A stretch of DNA of 19,551 nucleotides, taken from positions 1 through 19,551 of the forward strand of contig JAMDBZ010000028.1 in NCBI GenBank assembly GCA_023488945.1. Direction: 5' to 3'. Positions 7,362-15,517 of this stretch are shown here, piece by piece. The notes beneath the pieces are model-generated. The model made no database searches and was not told where the DNA came from. It saw nothing but the letters and a program-made list of their open reading frames with translations. Position 1 is the stretch's first letter, and each line of letters starts with the position of its first letter. This DNA is from Deltaproteobacteria bacterium (GTDB lineage: Bacteria; Desulfobacterota_E; Deferrimicrobia; Deferrimicrobiales; Deferrimicrobiaceae). The translations under genes were made by a program, and so were the position numbers.

Positions 7362-8404
7362 GCCGCCTCCTCCTCCATCCCGTTCGCGATGACCCGGGCT
7401 ATGCGCCTCGCGCCGCATCCATCGACACGACTTCGCCCCACCTCCCCCATCGCGCGGCGGGTTGCCTCATCGGAGAGCAGCCTCGATACCTCCCCGGCCA
7501 GGGCTTCTTCCGTCACATTGCCCGCCGCCCCGAGGGTCACCGCCATCCCTGCCCTGGTGAACTCCAAGGCGGACTTGGCGTGGTCGTCCGTGAGGCACAA
7601 ATGGATTGCCGGCACCCCCGCCGAGGCTAGCTCATAGGCGGTGACGCCGAAGGAGGACACGGCCAAGTCCGCCCTGGCCATGAGCGTCGCCATGTCGTCC
7701 ACGTTCCGCAGGAGTTCGAAACGGCGCCGGGCGCCGGCAAGTCGGGCCTCAAGCTCCTCGTGACGGGAGAACCCTCGCCCCTCCACCACCACCGCATCGA
7801 AGTCCTCCCCCAAGCGGTCGAGCGCCGCGACGGCCATCAACGTGAGACCAGCCGGATCGCTCGCTCCCATTGTCACCAGGACCGTCGGCCGGCCGTGCGA
7901 TGTATGCGACGGGATAGATGCGAACTGCCGGCGTAGCGCAACCCATTCCCAACCAACGAACAGCTTTCCGGTGAATCCCCCCCACTCCAAGCGCCGCACC
8001 TGCGGGATCGGGGGGTAAAATGCGAGATCGGCTGAGAGCCGCTTTTGCCCGAGGTCGTCGAGGAGGGCAATCCGAAGGCCCTCCTTCCGCAATCCCTCCA
8101 CGGTTTCGCGGGAGAGATCGTCCCGCACGTCGAGAACCAGAACCTGCGCCCCTACCTCCCTGACCGCATCCCGCAGCCACCTCGCGTAGTCGAACTGCGA
8201 ATGGTCCTGGGATGGTGTTCGCACAGGGTATCCCCTATCCCGAACCATCGAAAACCCCGGTTCTCCCTTGCGCATGGCGAAGCTGACCCGGAATCCGTGC
8301 GATTCACGGAGTTCTCCAGCGATCGCCAGGCAGCGTACTACATGCCCCAGGCCAATCTCCGGGAAACCATCGCAGCGGAACAGGGCGGACGGCGTTGTTT
8401 TCAT
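7358..8404 (-). CDS. pseG: PseG/SpsG-type UDP-sugar hydrolase
   Basis: A 348-residue GT-B-like hydrolase of the PseG family, which removes UDP from the 2,4-diamino-2,4,6-trideoxy hexose to release the free sugar for condensation with phosphoenolpyruvate. The N-terminal RCDGFPEIGLGHVVR (10-24) matches the family's glycine-rich loop with the key His21. TMGASDPAG at 178-186 and SSFGVTAYE at 250-258 fit the UDP-binding C-terminal domain. No fused acetyltransferase domain is present. The gene is coupled to the aldo/keto reductase upstream by ATGA and to the methyltransferase downstream by ATGA. Given PseB and PseC in the same operon, the pseudaminic-type substrate is favoured over the legionaminic one, though modified substrates are possible. 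Confidence 0.87.
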   Translation of the reverse strand: MKTTPSALFRCDGFPEIGLGHVVRCLAIAGELRESHGFRVSFAMRKGEPGFSMVRDRGYPVRTPSQDHSQFDYARWLRDAVREVGAQVLVLDVRDDLSRETVEGLRKEGLRIALLDDLGQKRLSADLAFYPPIPQVRRLEWGGFTGKLFVGWEWVALRRQFASIPSHTSHGRPTVLVTMGASDPAGLTLMAVAALDRLGEDFDAVVVEGRGFSRHEELEARLAGARRRFELLRNVDDMATLMARADLAVSSFGVTAYELASAGVPAIHLCLTDDHAKSALEFTRAGMAVTLGAAGNVTEEALAGEVSRLLSDEATRRAMGEVGRSRVDGCGARRIARVIANGMEEEAA

Positions 8405-9345
8405 GCCGCGGGCCAGCGGGACGGATTGAGGAGGCGGTCGTCGGAAAGCGCAAGCCTCGCCGCCCTCGCCAGCAGTTCCTCCGGCAGCGGACCGGCGGTG
8501 GTTGCGGCCAGGGAGCGAGAGAGTTCCTCCGCGGTTTGCGCCCCGGCGAGTATGGTGGAGACGCGGCGGTCCGAGAGGCAGAATCGCAGGGCAAGCTCGG
8601 GAAGGGAGTCCCACGATACGCCAAGATCCCTCGCCGCCCGTTCCGCCGCCCGCCGTAGGGGGGCAAGCTCCGACGGCAGCCACTGCGCTTTCTCCGTCAA
8701 CGCCCCCTTCAGAAATGCGGAGCGAACGATTATTCCGACACCCGCCGCATTCGCCGCCGGGAAAACATTCTCCGCCATCCGCTGGTCGAGCAGGTTGTAG
8801 GGGACTTGAACGACGTCGAAGCAGCCGGCCGAGATCACGGCGAGCGCCTCCTCCCCGGTGTAAACCGAGGCTCCCAGGAAGCGGACCTTTCCCTGTTGCC
8901 TCGCGGAAAGCAACGCCTCCGCGAACTCCCCGCGGGAGACCGTTTCGACTGTGGCGTTGTGGATCTGGACGATGTCCAGCGTGTCCCGCCGTAGGACGCG
9001 CAGGCTGGATTCCAAAGATGCCTCGACGGCGCGATGCACGGCGGCTCCATGGAGGAGGACACCGGACGCGTCTTTGGGGGCGGGGACCTTCGTGGCAACG
9101 TAACAATGGTGCGCCTCCGGGAGAAACCGCCCCAGCAGACGCTCGCTCTCACCGTAGCCGGGGGCCGTGTCGAAGAGGTTGATCCCCGCGTCCACGGCCT
9201 GCCGTACGAGGGCTAGGGCTTCGGTCTCCGGCGGACGGCCGAAGTCGCCAGGCGCCCGGATGCCGTAATCGAGCCCGAGCGCGACCGTGCCGAGTGAGAT
9301 CGCCGAGACCCGCAGGTCCGTCCTGCCGAGATGCCGGTACTCCAA
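8401..9345 (-). CDS. Aldo/keto reductase
   Basis: A 314-residue (beta/alpha)8 NADPH-dependent oxidoreductase. The catalytic tetrad is complete: Asp59 and Tyr64 (FDTAPGYG), Lys86 (ATKV) and His129 (QIHN). The start is TTG at 9345, giving MEYRHLGRTDLRVS, the normal N-terminus of this family; no ATG or GTG is available in frame nearby. It lies 28 bases after the aminotransferase and its stop overlaps the pseG ATG. In this context it probably reduces or oxidises a keto-sugar intermediate, perhaps linked to the class III aminotransferase. The substrate is not deducible. Confidence 0.88.
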   Translation of the reverse strand: MEYRHLGRTDLRVSAISLGTVALGLDYGIRAPGDFGRPPETEALALVRQAVDAGINLFDTAPGYGESERLLGRFLPEAHHCYVATKVPAPKDASGVLLHGAAVHRAVEASLESSLRVLRRDTLDIVQIHNATVETVSRGEFAEALLSARQQGKVRFLGASVYTGEEALAVISAGCFDVVQVPYNLLDQRMAENVFPAANAAGVGIIVRSAFLKGALTEKAQWLPSELAPLRRAAERAARDLGVSWDSLPELALRFCLSDRRVSTILAGAQTAEELSRSLAATTAGPLPEELLARAARLALSDDRLLNPSRWPAA

Positions 9346-9373
9346 CGCCCCTATGTCCCGCTTCGCATCGCCG

Positions 9374-10681
9374 TCACGTCAGACGGTAGAACCCGCTGCG
9401 AGCCGTCGGGCCGTAGAGGCGGTTAAACACATCCCCCTTCTGCACCGCCTCCGCAATGACCGTGAATGCCTCCTCCACCGCCACCAGATAATTCCTCACG
9501 TGCTCCTCCCTGTGGGCGAAGGAGGGCTTGAACTGGTTGAAGGCCAAGTACCCATTCTCAAGCATGAGCTGGTCGAATAAGGTGACCAGGGCCTGCGCGT
9601 CACCGTGCTCCAGTCTGAAGTGGTTCAGGCTCGGCAACCCGTCGGCGTGCAGCTTCACGCCGGTCTTCTCCGCCGCGAGCATCCAGCCTTCCATCACGAA
9701 AAGGCCGATCCTCTTAATATGGTCCGCCACGTTTTCGCGTCGGTACTTCCGTATGGTCGCCAGCGCCGCCGCCGGTCCGATCCGCTCGGTCCAGTTCGTG
9801 CTGCTGATGAACGTGGACTGGGCCGCCTGCATGACCTCTTCGCGGCCAATTACTGCCGCCATGGCATAACCGTTCGCCATCGCCTTTGCCAGCACCGCCA
9901 TGTCGGGATCAACTCCGAGGAGAAGGTGAATACCCCCAGCCGTCATCCTGAAACCGGTTGTAATCTCATCGAAGATAAGGACTGCACCGATCTCGCTCGC
10001 AATATCCCGCACTTCTTCCAAGAAACCCGGCGCCGGCGCCTGACCCCGCTGCGGCTCCATCACGATCGCCGCCAAGCTCTCCCGATTCTTGTCGACAATT
10101 TCCTTGAGTTGATCAATCCGGTTGTATTGGAACGGCAACGCCGATCCCCTGAGACTGCGCGGTACCCCTGCCGGATCGAGTCCCGGCATGAGATGGCCGT
10201 CGAGGGCGTTATCCTCGGCAAGGTTCGCTGCCAGATACCAGTCGGCCCAGCCGTGATAGCCGCAAAAGGCGATTTTGTCCCGCCGGGTATGGGTACGGGC
10301 AATCCTGACCGCCATGGACATGGCCTCGCCGCCCGTCCGGGCATAGCGGGCCATGTTTGCCCACGGGTGCAACTCGCACAGCAGTTCCGCCAGTTCAACC
10401 TCTTCCGGAGCGTTGAGGGTACACATCACCCCGTTGTCGATAGCGGCTCTGACGGCTTGATCCACGTCCGGATCGGCATATCCGAGGATGCAGGCCCCCA
10501 CGCCCATGATGCTCATGTCGACGTAGGTATTGCCGTCCAGGTCGACCACCTCGACCCCCTGCGCCTTCGCATAGTAGGATGGCCACAGATCGGGGAGGAA
10601 CATCTCCGGCCGCTTGGAGAGAAGCTGGGTCCCTCCCGGGATTCTTCTCTTCGCCCTCTGGTAGAGCTCCTGTCCCTTCAC
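9374..10681 (-). CDS. Class III PLP aminotransferase (glutamate-1-semialdehyde aminomutase-like)
   Basis: A 435-residue PLP enzyme of fold type I. Visible motifs are TGGEAMSMA near 116-124 (phosphate/substrate loop), CGYHGW at 140-145, MEP with Glu209, FDEITTGFR with Asp238 and LAKAMANGY with the Schiff-base Lys266. These match the glutamate-1-semialdehyde 2,1-aminomutase branch. Its position between nonulosonate genes, far from haem genes, argues against a role in tetrapyrrole synthesis and for transamination or amino-group migration on a sugar. The GTG start overlaps the cytidylyltransferase stop as GTGA. This enzyme is not part of the standard Pse or Leg pathway. Confidence 0.88.
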   Translation of the reverse strand: MKGQELYQRAKRRIPGGTQLLSKRPEMFLPDLWPSYYAKAQGVEVVDLDGNTYVDMSIMGVGACILGYADPDVDQAVRAAIDNGVMCTLNAPEEVELAELLCELHPWANMARYARTGGEAMSMAVRIARTHTRRDKIAFCGYHGWADWYLAANLAEDNALDGHLMPGLDPAGVPRSLRGSALPFQYNRIDQLKEIVDKNRESLAAIVMEPQRGQAPAPGFLEEVRDIASEIGAVLIFDEITTGFRMTAGGIHLLLGVDPDMAVLAKAMANGYAMAAVIGREEVMQAAQSTFISSTNWTERIGPAAALATIRKYRRENVADHIKRIGLFVMEGWMLAAEKTGVKLHADGLPSLNHFRLEHGDAQALVTLFDQLMLENGYLAFNQFKPSFAHREEHVRNYLVAVEEAFTVIAEAVQKGDVFNRLYGPTARSGFYRLT

Positions 10682-11493
10682 GAAAGTTTCCCTTTGTCCT
10701 TCCCGTTACTTATTTCTCCTGCCTTCCAGAGCTCGGCGTACCCCTCCTTCCCGATGAATCCCCGGTTGGACTCCGAGAGCTCCGGGTGACCGTCCAGGAA
10801 CGCAAGGATGTCCGCCATGAGGAACGGCGCCTCTTCCCGATAGAGCGCCGCGTAGACCTTCTCGACCATGGAAAAATCGGCCTCGTTGTCCACCGTCCAA
10901 CGCAGGTGGGGGTAGTCCTTCGCCCCCCGCAGATGACCGCAGCGGAACAGGTTCTTGTTGCGCCAGATGTATGGCGTAACGTGCTCCCGGTCGCTCATCT
11001 CGGTCGCCTCGCTCCAGGCGCGCGCAAGCGCGGAGAACCCGAAGCACTCCGCATCAAGACCGTCGGGGAACCTCCCGCCCGCAAGATAGAGGGCGCCCGC
11101 TCCAGTGGCGACCGCCACGTGGTCGTACCCGCCGCCCCCGTACAGTTCGATGAGCCGCCCGACGAGGTCTGGGTCCACGAAGGGACAGTCGCCAGTGATG
11201 CGCAAGAGCGGGTCGCCGTCTTCCTTTTTTGCTGCCCGATAGAAGCGGTCAAGCACGTCCTCCTCGCTGCCGGCGAACACAGGGATGTCGCTCTCCCGGC
11301 AGAATGCGCGGACCGGCTCGTCCCCCGGGCGGCCTGACGTAGCCACGATCAGGCCGGCCAGCCCCGGGACGTAACGGAGGCGTCGGACGATATGCCACAG
11401 CATCGGCCTCCCCAAAATCGGCTTGAGCACCTTCCCCGGCATGCGGGTCGACCCCATGCGGGCCTGGACGACGGCGACCGGGCGCATCGTCAT
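10678..11493 (-). CDS. SpsF/PseF-type cytidylyltransferase
   Basis: A 271-residue nucleotidyltransferase expected to activate the nonulosonate with CTP, giving the CMP-sugar donor. The signature VVQARMGSTRMPGK lies at 8-21 and ITGDCPFVDP at 99-108, typical of CMP-sugar and KdsB-like enzymes of the SpsF family. ATG 11493 overlaps the synthase stop as ATGA; an in-frame ATG two codons later is also possible. The C-terminal 60 residues, with RWTVDNEADF at 198-207, are also characteristic of SpsF. It sits where pseF would be in a Pse cluster. Confidence 0.85.
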   Translation of the reverse strand: MTMRPVAVVQARMGSTRMPGKVLKPILGRPMLWHIVRRLRYVPGLAGLIVATSGRPGDEPVRAFCRESDIPVFAGSEEDVLDRFYRAAKKEDGDPLLRITGDCPFVDPDLVGRLIELYGGGGYDHVAVATGAGALYLAGGRFPDGLDAECFGFSALARAWSEATEMSDREHVTPYIWRNKNLFRCGHLRGAKDYPHLRWTVDNEADFSMVEKVYAALYREEAPFLMADILAFLDGHPELSESNRGFIGKEGYAELWKAGEISNGKDKGKLS

Positions 11494-12368
11494 GGCTTCA
11501 ACGCCTCGCGCGTCCCCCGCAGTGGGCGCAGGCCGTCTTCGGGATCGGCGCGCCACTCCCGGTCCTTCCGCTCGCTCGGTGCCGGCACCTTTTCCCCCGT
11601 GCCGTCGGTGCGGAAGGCAACCTGCACCGACTCGATCACCGGCCGAATCTGGCCGGGGAGCCAGCAGTGGCCGGAGGAGAACTCTTCGCCCCTTCCCTCG
11701 AGATCCAGGTGGAACTCGATCATCTCTGCCCCCCACCGGTGGACGGCACGGTGAATCACGGCCGGGTCGACGCTGTGGTCGGACCAGCCGAACTTGAGGA
11801 ACGATTCGAAGGGGGAGCCGCGGAAGGAGGAGCGCAGGGTGTCGATCGCGGCAAGGTTGCACTCCTCCGGCGGGACAGGATAGCCGGAGACGCAATGGAG
11901 CAACGTCAGGTCCCCGCAGCCGGCATCCGTAAGCGTCCGGACGGCTCCCCTGATCTCGCCGAGATCCGCCATCCCCGTAGAGAGGACAACGGGCTTGCCG
12001 GTGCGGGCGCAAGCACGAAGCAGGCCGTCCCACAGCAGTTCGTAGGAAGCCACCTTGTAGAAGTCTACGTGGGGCTTGAGTTCCTCCACGGCGTCCAAGT
12101 AGAAGGGGGTGCAGGCGAACCGGATTCCGGTCTCCCGGCAGCGCGAGGCAAGCCTCGGCAGGAAGTCGGGCGGCAGCTCCCAAGCCTCCCTCCTGCGAAG
12201 GTCCTCCCGTTTTTCGAGGATCTCGGGGGCAAAGAGATCCCGGACCCGGAAGAGCTGGAACTTCACCGCGTTGCAGCCGATCGCAGCAGCCGTATCGATG
12301 AAGGCGAGACAGCGGGAGAGATCGCGCTGATGGTTGCTGGAGACCTCGGCGACGAACGTCACGGGCAT
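11490..12368 (-). CDS. NeuB/PseI-family nonulosonate synthase lacking the SAF domain
   Basis: A 292-residue TIM-barrel enzyme that would condense phosphoenolpyruvate with a 6-deoxy hexose to give a nine-carbon sugar. The start MPVTFVAEVSSNHQRDL, with the AEVSSNHQ motif, and the KFQLF motif at 36-40, CTPFYLDAVEEL, YKVASYELL, STGMA, LHCVSGYP and GWSDHS are standard synthase motifs. It ends soon after the barrel, so the C-terminal SAF (antifreeze-like) domain present in typical NeuB, PseI and LegI proteins of about 340-350 residues is missing. The pocket region reads EFHLDLEGRGEEF in place of the usual EKHFTLD-type motif. The first 10 bases overlap pseC. Substrate is probably the PseG product, but the altered end makes specificity uncertain. 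Confidence 0.85.
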   Translation of the reverse strand: MPVTFVAEVSSNHQRDLSRCLAFIDTAAAIGCNAVKFQLFRVRDLFAPEILEKREDLRRREAWELPPDFLPRLASRCRETGIRFACTPFYLDAVEELKPHVDFYKVASYELLWDGLLRACARTGKPVVLSTGMADLGEIRGAVRTLTDAGCGDLTLLHCVSGYPVPPEECNLAAIDTLRSSFRGSPFESFLKFGWSDHSVDPAVIHRAVHRWGAEMIEFHLDLEGRGEEFSSGHCWLPGQIRPVIESVQVAFRTDGTGEKVPAPSERKDREWRADPEDGLRPLRGTREALKP

Positions 12369-13510
12369 CGGCCGCCCCCCTGCACCGCCCGGCGCACCGC
12401 CCCGATAACCTCCTCGACATCCGGGTCGCGCATGCCGGGGTACATCGGCAGCGAGAGGATCCGTTCGTACGCTGCCTCTGCGACGGGGCAGTCCCCGGGG
12501 CCGGTGCCGAATCGCCGGCGGTAGAAGGGGTGCAGGTGGACCGGGATGTAGTGGACGTTGACCCCGATCCCTGCCTCCCGTAGCGACCGGAATACGGCGG
12601 CGCGGTCCTTCCCCGGCTCCCGCGCCTCCAGGCGGATCACGTAGAGGTGGCAGGCGTGAAAGACATCGGGCCGGACGGCGAGTGGCCGGACCCCGGGAGT
12701 ATCCGCGAAGGCTGTGTCGTAGTGTGCTGCGATTTCCCGCCTGCGGCGGACCCAGTCCGGAAGCTTCCTGAGCTGGCTCGCCCCGAGGGCGCACTGGATG
12801 TCGGTCAGCCGGTAGTTATACCCCAAGTCAACCATCTCGTAGGACCAGGATCCCAAAACCTCCCGCTGGCGGTGGTCCGTGGTGATCCCGTGGTTCCGGA
12901 AAAGCCGCATGCGCCTCGCCAAATCCGGATCATCGGTCGTGACCATCCCCCCCTCGCCTGAGGTAATGTGCTTGACCGGGTGGAAGCTGAACGTGCTCAG
13001 GTCCGCCAGCGACCCCACCGGCTTTCCCTTGTACATCCCCCCCAGGGCGTGGCAGGCGTCGTCAGCCAGGACCAGCCCATTCCGGTCCGCGAGAGCGCGC
13101 AGAGCGTCGTAGTCGCACGGCTGGCCGGCGTAGTCAACAGCTATGATCGCTCGTGTCCTCCGCGTAATCCTCGCCTCGGCCGAGTCCGGGTCGAGGAGGA
13201 GCGTTTCCGGGTCGACGTCTGCGAACACCGGCGTCCCCCCCTGGAAGACCACGCAATTGGCGGTGGCGGCGAACGTCATCGCGGGGACAATCACCTCGTC
13301 CCCCGGGCCGATGCCCAAGGCGCACGCGGCAACGTGCAGCGCCGCAGTACCGCTGCTGACCGCCACGGCGTGAGAGGCCCCGACTTTCCGCGCGAACAAC
13401 TCCTCGAATTCCGTAACCTTTGGGCCTGTTGTCAGCCAGTCGGAGCGGAGCACCTCCAGCACGGCCCGGATGTCCTCTTCGTCGATCGACTGTCTTCCGT
13501 AGGGAATCAT
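12359..13510 (-). CDS. pseC: PseC, UDP-4-keto-sugar aminotransferase (DegT/DnrJ/EryC1/StrS)
   Basis: A 383-residue PLP enzyme that puts an amino group on C4 of the PseB product. Motifs in order: SSGTAALHVA at 52-61, VPAMTFAATAN near 75-85, LADDACHALGG at 148-158 (Asp and His contacting PLP), and SFHPVKHITSGEGG with the Schiff-base Lys180. Length and motif order match PseC. ATG 13510 overlaps the pseB stop as ATGA, and the open frame extending further upstream is only out-of-frame readthrough of pseB. Known PseC products are UDP-4-amino-4,6-dideoxy-beta-L-AltNAc. The relatives ArnB and LegC differ in substrate, but the PseB partner favours PseC. Confidence 0.88.
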   Translation of the reverse strand: MIPYGRQSIDEEDIRAVLEVLRSDWLTTGPKVTEFEELFARKVGASHAVAVSSGTAALHVAACALGIGPGDEVIVPAMTFAATANCVVFQGGTPVFADVDPETLLLDPDSAEARITRRTRAIIAVDYAGQPCDYDALRALADRNGLVLADDACHALGGMYKGKPVGSLADLSTFSFHPVKHITSGEGGMVTTDDPDLARRMRLFRNHGITTDHRQREVLGSWSYEMVDLGYNYRLTDIQCALGASQLRKLPDWVRRRREIAAHYDTAFADTPGVRPLAVRPDVFHACHLYVIRLEAREPGKDRAAVFRSLREAGIGVNVHYIPVHLHPFYRRRFGTGPGDCPVAEAAYERILSLPMYPGMRDPDVEEVIGAVRRAVQGGGRCP

Positions 13511-14487
13511 AGAGCGCCGATCATCGACCTCATCCGGTCGATGGAGAGCTTCCAGGGGTTCGTCCCGGAGTTGTACTCGAAATCCTCGGCGACCGGCTTC
13601 CCGCCGTTGTTGCTGAAGCGCCTTCCCCAGAACGGGAAGTCGGGCTGGATGATATAGTGGTCGCCGAACTCGATCGTGGTCCGGGCGTCGTCCCTCGGGA
13701 TCATCACTTCGTGGAGTTTCTCCCCGGGGCGGATCCCGACGATCCGAGTGGAACATCCGGGTGCGATGGCCTCGGCAAGATCCATGATGTTCATGCTTGG
13801 GAGCTTGGGGACGAAAAGCTCGCCTCCCACCATCCGTTCAAGGCAGGAGAGGACGAAATTCACCCCTTGCTCGATGGTGATCCAGAAGCGGGTCATCCGC
13901 GGATCCGTGATGGGGAGGCACCCGTCCTCCCGGCACTTGAAGAAGAACGGGATGACGCTCCCCCGGCTTCCCACCACATTTCCGTACCGGACCACGCTGA
14001 ATTGGCTGTGGTCCCTGCCCACGTAAGAGTTTCCGGCGATGAAGAGTTTGTCCGAGCACAGCTTCGTGGCTCCGTAAAGGTTCACCGGGTTCGCCGCTTT
14101 GTCCGTGCTTAGCGCGATGACCTTCTTCACCCCCTGGTCGATCGCCACATTGATGATGTTCTGGGCGCCGAGGATGTTGGTCTTCACCGCCTCGAACGGA
14201 TTGTATTCCGCCGCAGGAACCTGCTTAAGAGCCGCGGCATGGATGACGTAGTCCACTCCCCTGAACGCCCGGTACAGCCGCTCCTTGTCCCGGACATCGC
14301 CAATGAAGAAGCGAAGGCATTCCCGCTGCGACTCCGGGAACCGTTGAGCCATCTCGAACTGCTTGAGTTCATCGCGACTGAAGATGATGAGTCTTTTGGG
14401 CTTGCACCGATTGAGAATAATCTCCGTGCATTTCTTCCCGAATGAACCCGTTCCACCCGTAATGAGGACCGATTTGCCATTAAGCAT
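13507..14487 (-). CDS. pseB: PseB, UDP-GlcNAc 4,6-dehydratase (inverting)
   Basis: A 326-residue SDR-type dehydratase/epimerase that starts the pathway from UDP-GlcNAc. GGTGSFGK is at 11-18, HAAALKQVP at 83-91, the catalytic STDKA holds Asp129 and Lys130, and YGATK holds Tyr138 and Lys142. VVGSRGSV, TDPRMTRFWI and GIRPGEKLHE are near-identical to FlaA1/PseB of Campylobacter and Helicobacter. The ATG at 14487 follows a GGAGGG about 11 bases upstream. The gap of 74 bases to wzz is the largest in the polysaccharide genes, so a separate promoter is possible. Its stop overlaps pseC. Confidence 0.93.
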   Translation of the reverse strand: MLNGKSVLITGGTGSFGKKCTEIILNRCKPKRLIIFSRDELKQFEMAQRFPESQRECLRFFIGDVRDKERLYRAFRGVDYVIHAAALKQVPAAEYNPFEAVKTNILGAQNIINVAIDQGVKKVIALSTDKAANPVNLYGATKLCSDKLFIAGNSYVGRDHSQFSVVRYGNVVGSRGSVIPFFFKCREDGCLPITDPRMTRFWITIEQGVNFVLSCLERMVGGELFVPKLPSMNIMDLAEAIAPGCSTRIVGIRPGEKLHEVMIPRDDARTTIEFGDHYIIQPDFPFWGRRFSNNGGKPVAEDFEYNSGTNPWKLSIDRMRSMIGAL

Positions 14488-14561
14488 CTGCTCTCAACCC
14501 TCCAATATCGCGGTAATCACGGCAACAGCTTCAGGCCCATCGTGAGCCTGGGTGGAAGGCG

Positions 14562-15467
14562 CTAATTACTATTCTTGGGGGGATGCGACTGAGGAAGTTC
14601 TCTCTTCCGCCAAACCAGGAACGCAAACGTAAGAACAAGGAATGATAGAGTTGTCGCCAAGAGCGAGGTTTTCGCCCTATGGGGTCTTGATTTTCGGTCC
14701 GGCACCCGGGGAGAGTCAATAGTCCGGAAACCGAACTGCTCCCGGTTTCTGGCCATCATCTCCTTTTCGACTTCCTGTCCGTACAACGAATACATGCGGT
14801 CTCGCGTCAGCGCGTCGCTCGTTCTCCCGATCTGCCCCTCGATGAACTTCTTGTTCTTTAAGGCCCTATCGAGCGCCTCCTCTTGGAGACGGCTTTTCGC
14901 TTCCTCGAGATAGTAGCGGACAATGCTCGCGGAGCCTTCGGGAGACCTGGTCTCAAAGGAAATGGACAGATTCCCGTTTTTCCTGTTTATGGAAACGCCC
15001 AGCGCATTCTGGGCCGCCCTGACTGCATCCCAGTCCCCCGGCGGCTTGGACGTGGATTCCCTGCCGAGCAGACGATCCAACCAGCCGATCTTCAACTTCC
15101 CCGTCTTCGGGTCAAAGCGGTCGGGCATCACGGTCGGCCAGAGGTCATACTTCTTGAAAACGCGAATGGTAAGATCGTTGCTTTTGAACAGAGCCTCCAG
15201 ATCCTCGACTTTCGTGGGGCCGCCTACGGAAACGCCGAATGAAGCAAGGGCGCCAAGAGACGGGCTTTGCTTCCCTTCATCGGCAGCGGGAGTAATGGTC
15301 GCTGACGCCAGATAGTAATTCGGTCTCTGCAACATCCAGAGAAGTGTCGCGATCCCTATGCCGACAGAGATTGCCACAATTTTCCACCACACGGTCCGGA
15401 GTGCCGCGAACCACTCCCCAAGATTGATCTCGTCTTCCTCGAATTCTTCCTGGCGACCCGCTTCCAT
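14562..15467 (-). CDS. Wzz/GNVR polysaccharide co-polymerase (chain-length determinant)
   Basis: A 301-residue inner-membrane protein. An N-terminal acidic segment (EEFEEDEINLGEWFAALR) precedes a membrane helix at about 29-47, then a periplasmic domain with coiled-coil-rich stretches, a Pro-rich PRVPDRKSRP segment and a second membrane helix at about 268-286. This two-helix layout is that of Wzz-type regulators, which set polymer length with the Wzy polymerase. No cytoplasmic tyrosine-kinase domain (Wzc type) is attached. ATG 15467 is preceded by AAGGAT at good spacing. It lies 50 bases after the export-protein gene, with which it normally works. Confidence 0.87.
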   Translation of the reverse strand: MEAGRQEEFEEDEINLGEWFAALRTVWWKIVAISVGIGIATLLWMLQRPNYYLASATITPAADEGKQSPSLGALASFGVSVGGPTKVEDLEALFKSNDLTIRVFKKYDLWPTVMPDRFDPKTGKLKIGWLDRLLGRESTSKPPGDWDAVRAAQNALGVSINRKNGNLSISFETRSPEGSASIVRYYLEEAKSRLQEEALDRALKNKKFIEGQIGRTSDALTRDRMYSLYGQEVEKEMMARNREQFGFRTIDSPRVPDRKSRPHRAKTSLLATTLSFLVLTFAFLVWRKRELPQSHPPKNSN

Positions 15468-15517
15468 CGATAATCCTTAGGTAGCTATTGTTCCGCCGTC
15501 GTTCGCTGGGAAGATCC

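Noticed and set aside
14488..14561. Weak hairpin (CAGGC / GCCTG) in the gap between wzz and pseB
   Set aside because: Only 5 base pairs and no following T-run, so neither terminator nor attenuator is supported. No convincing promoter was found there either.
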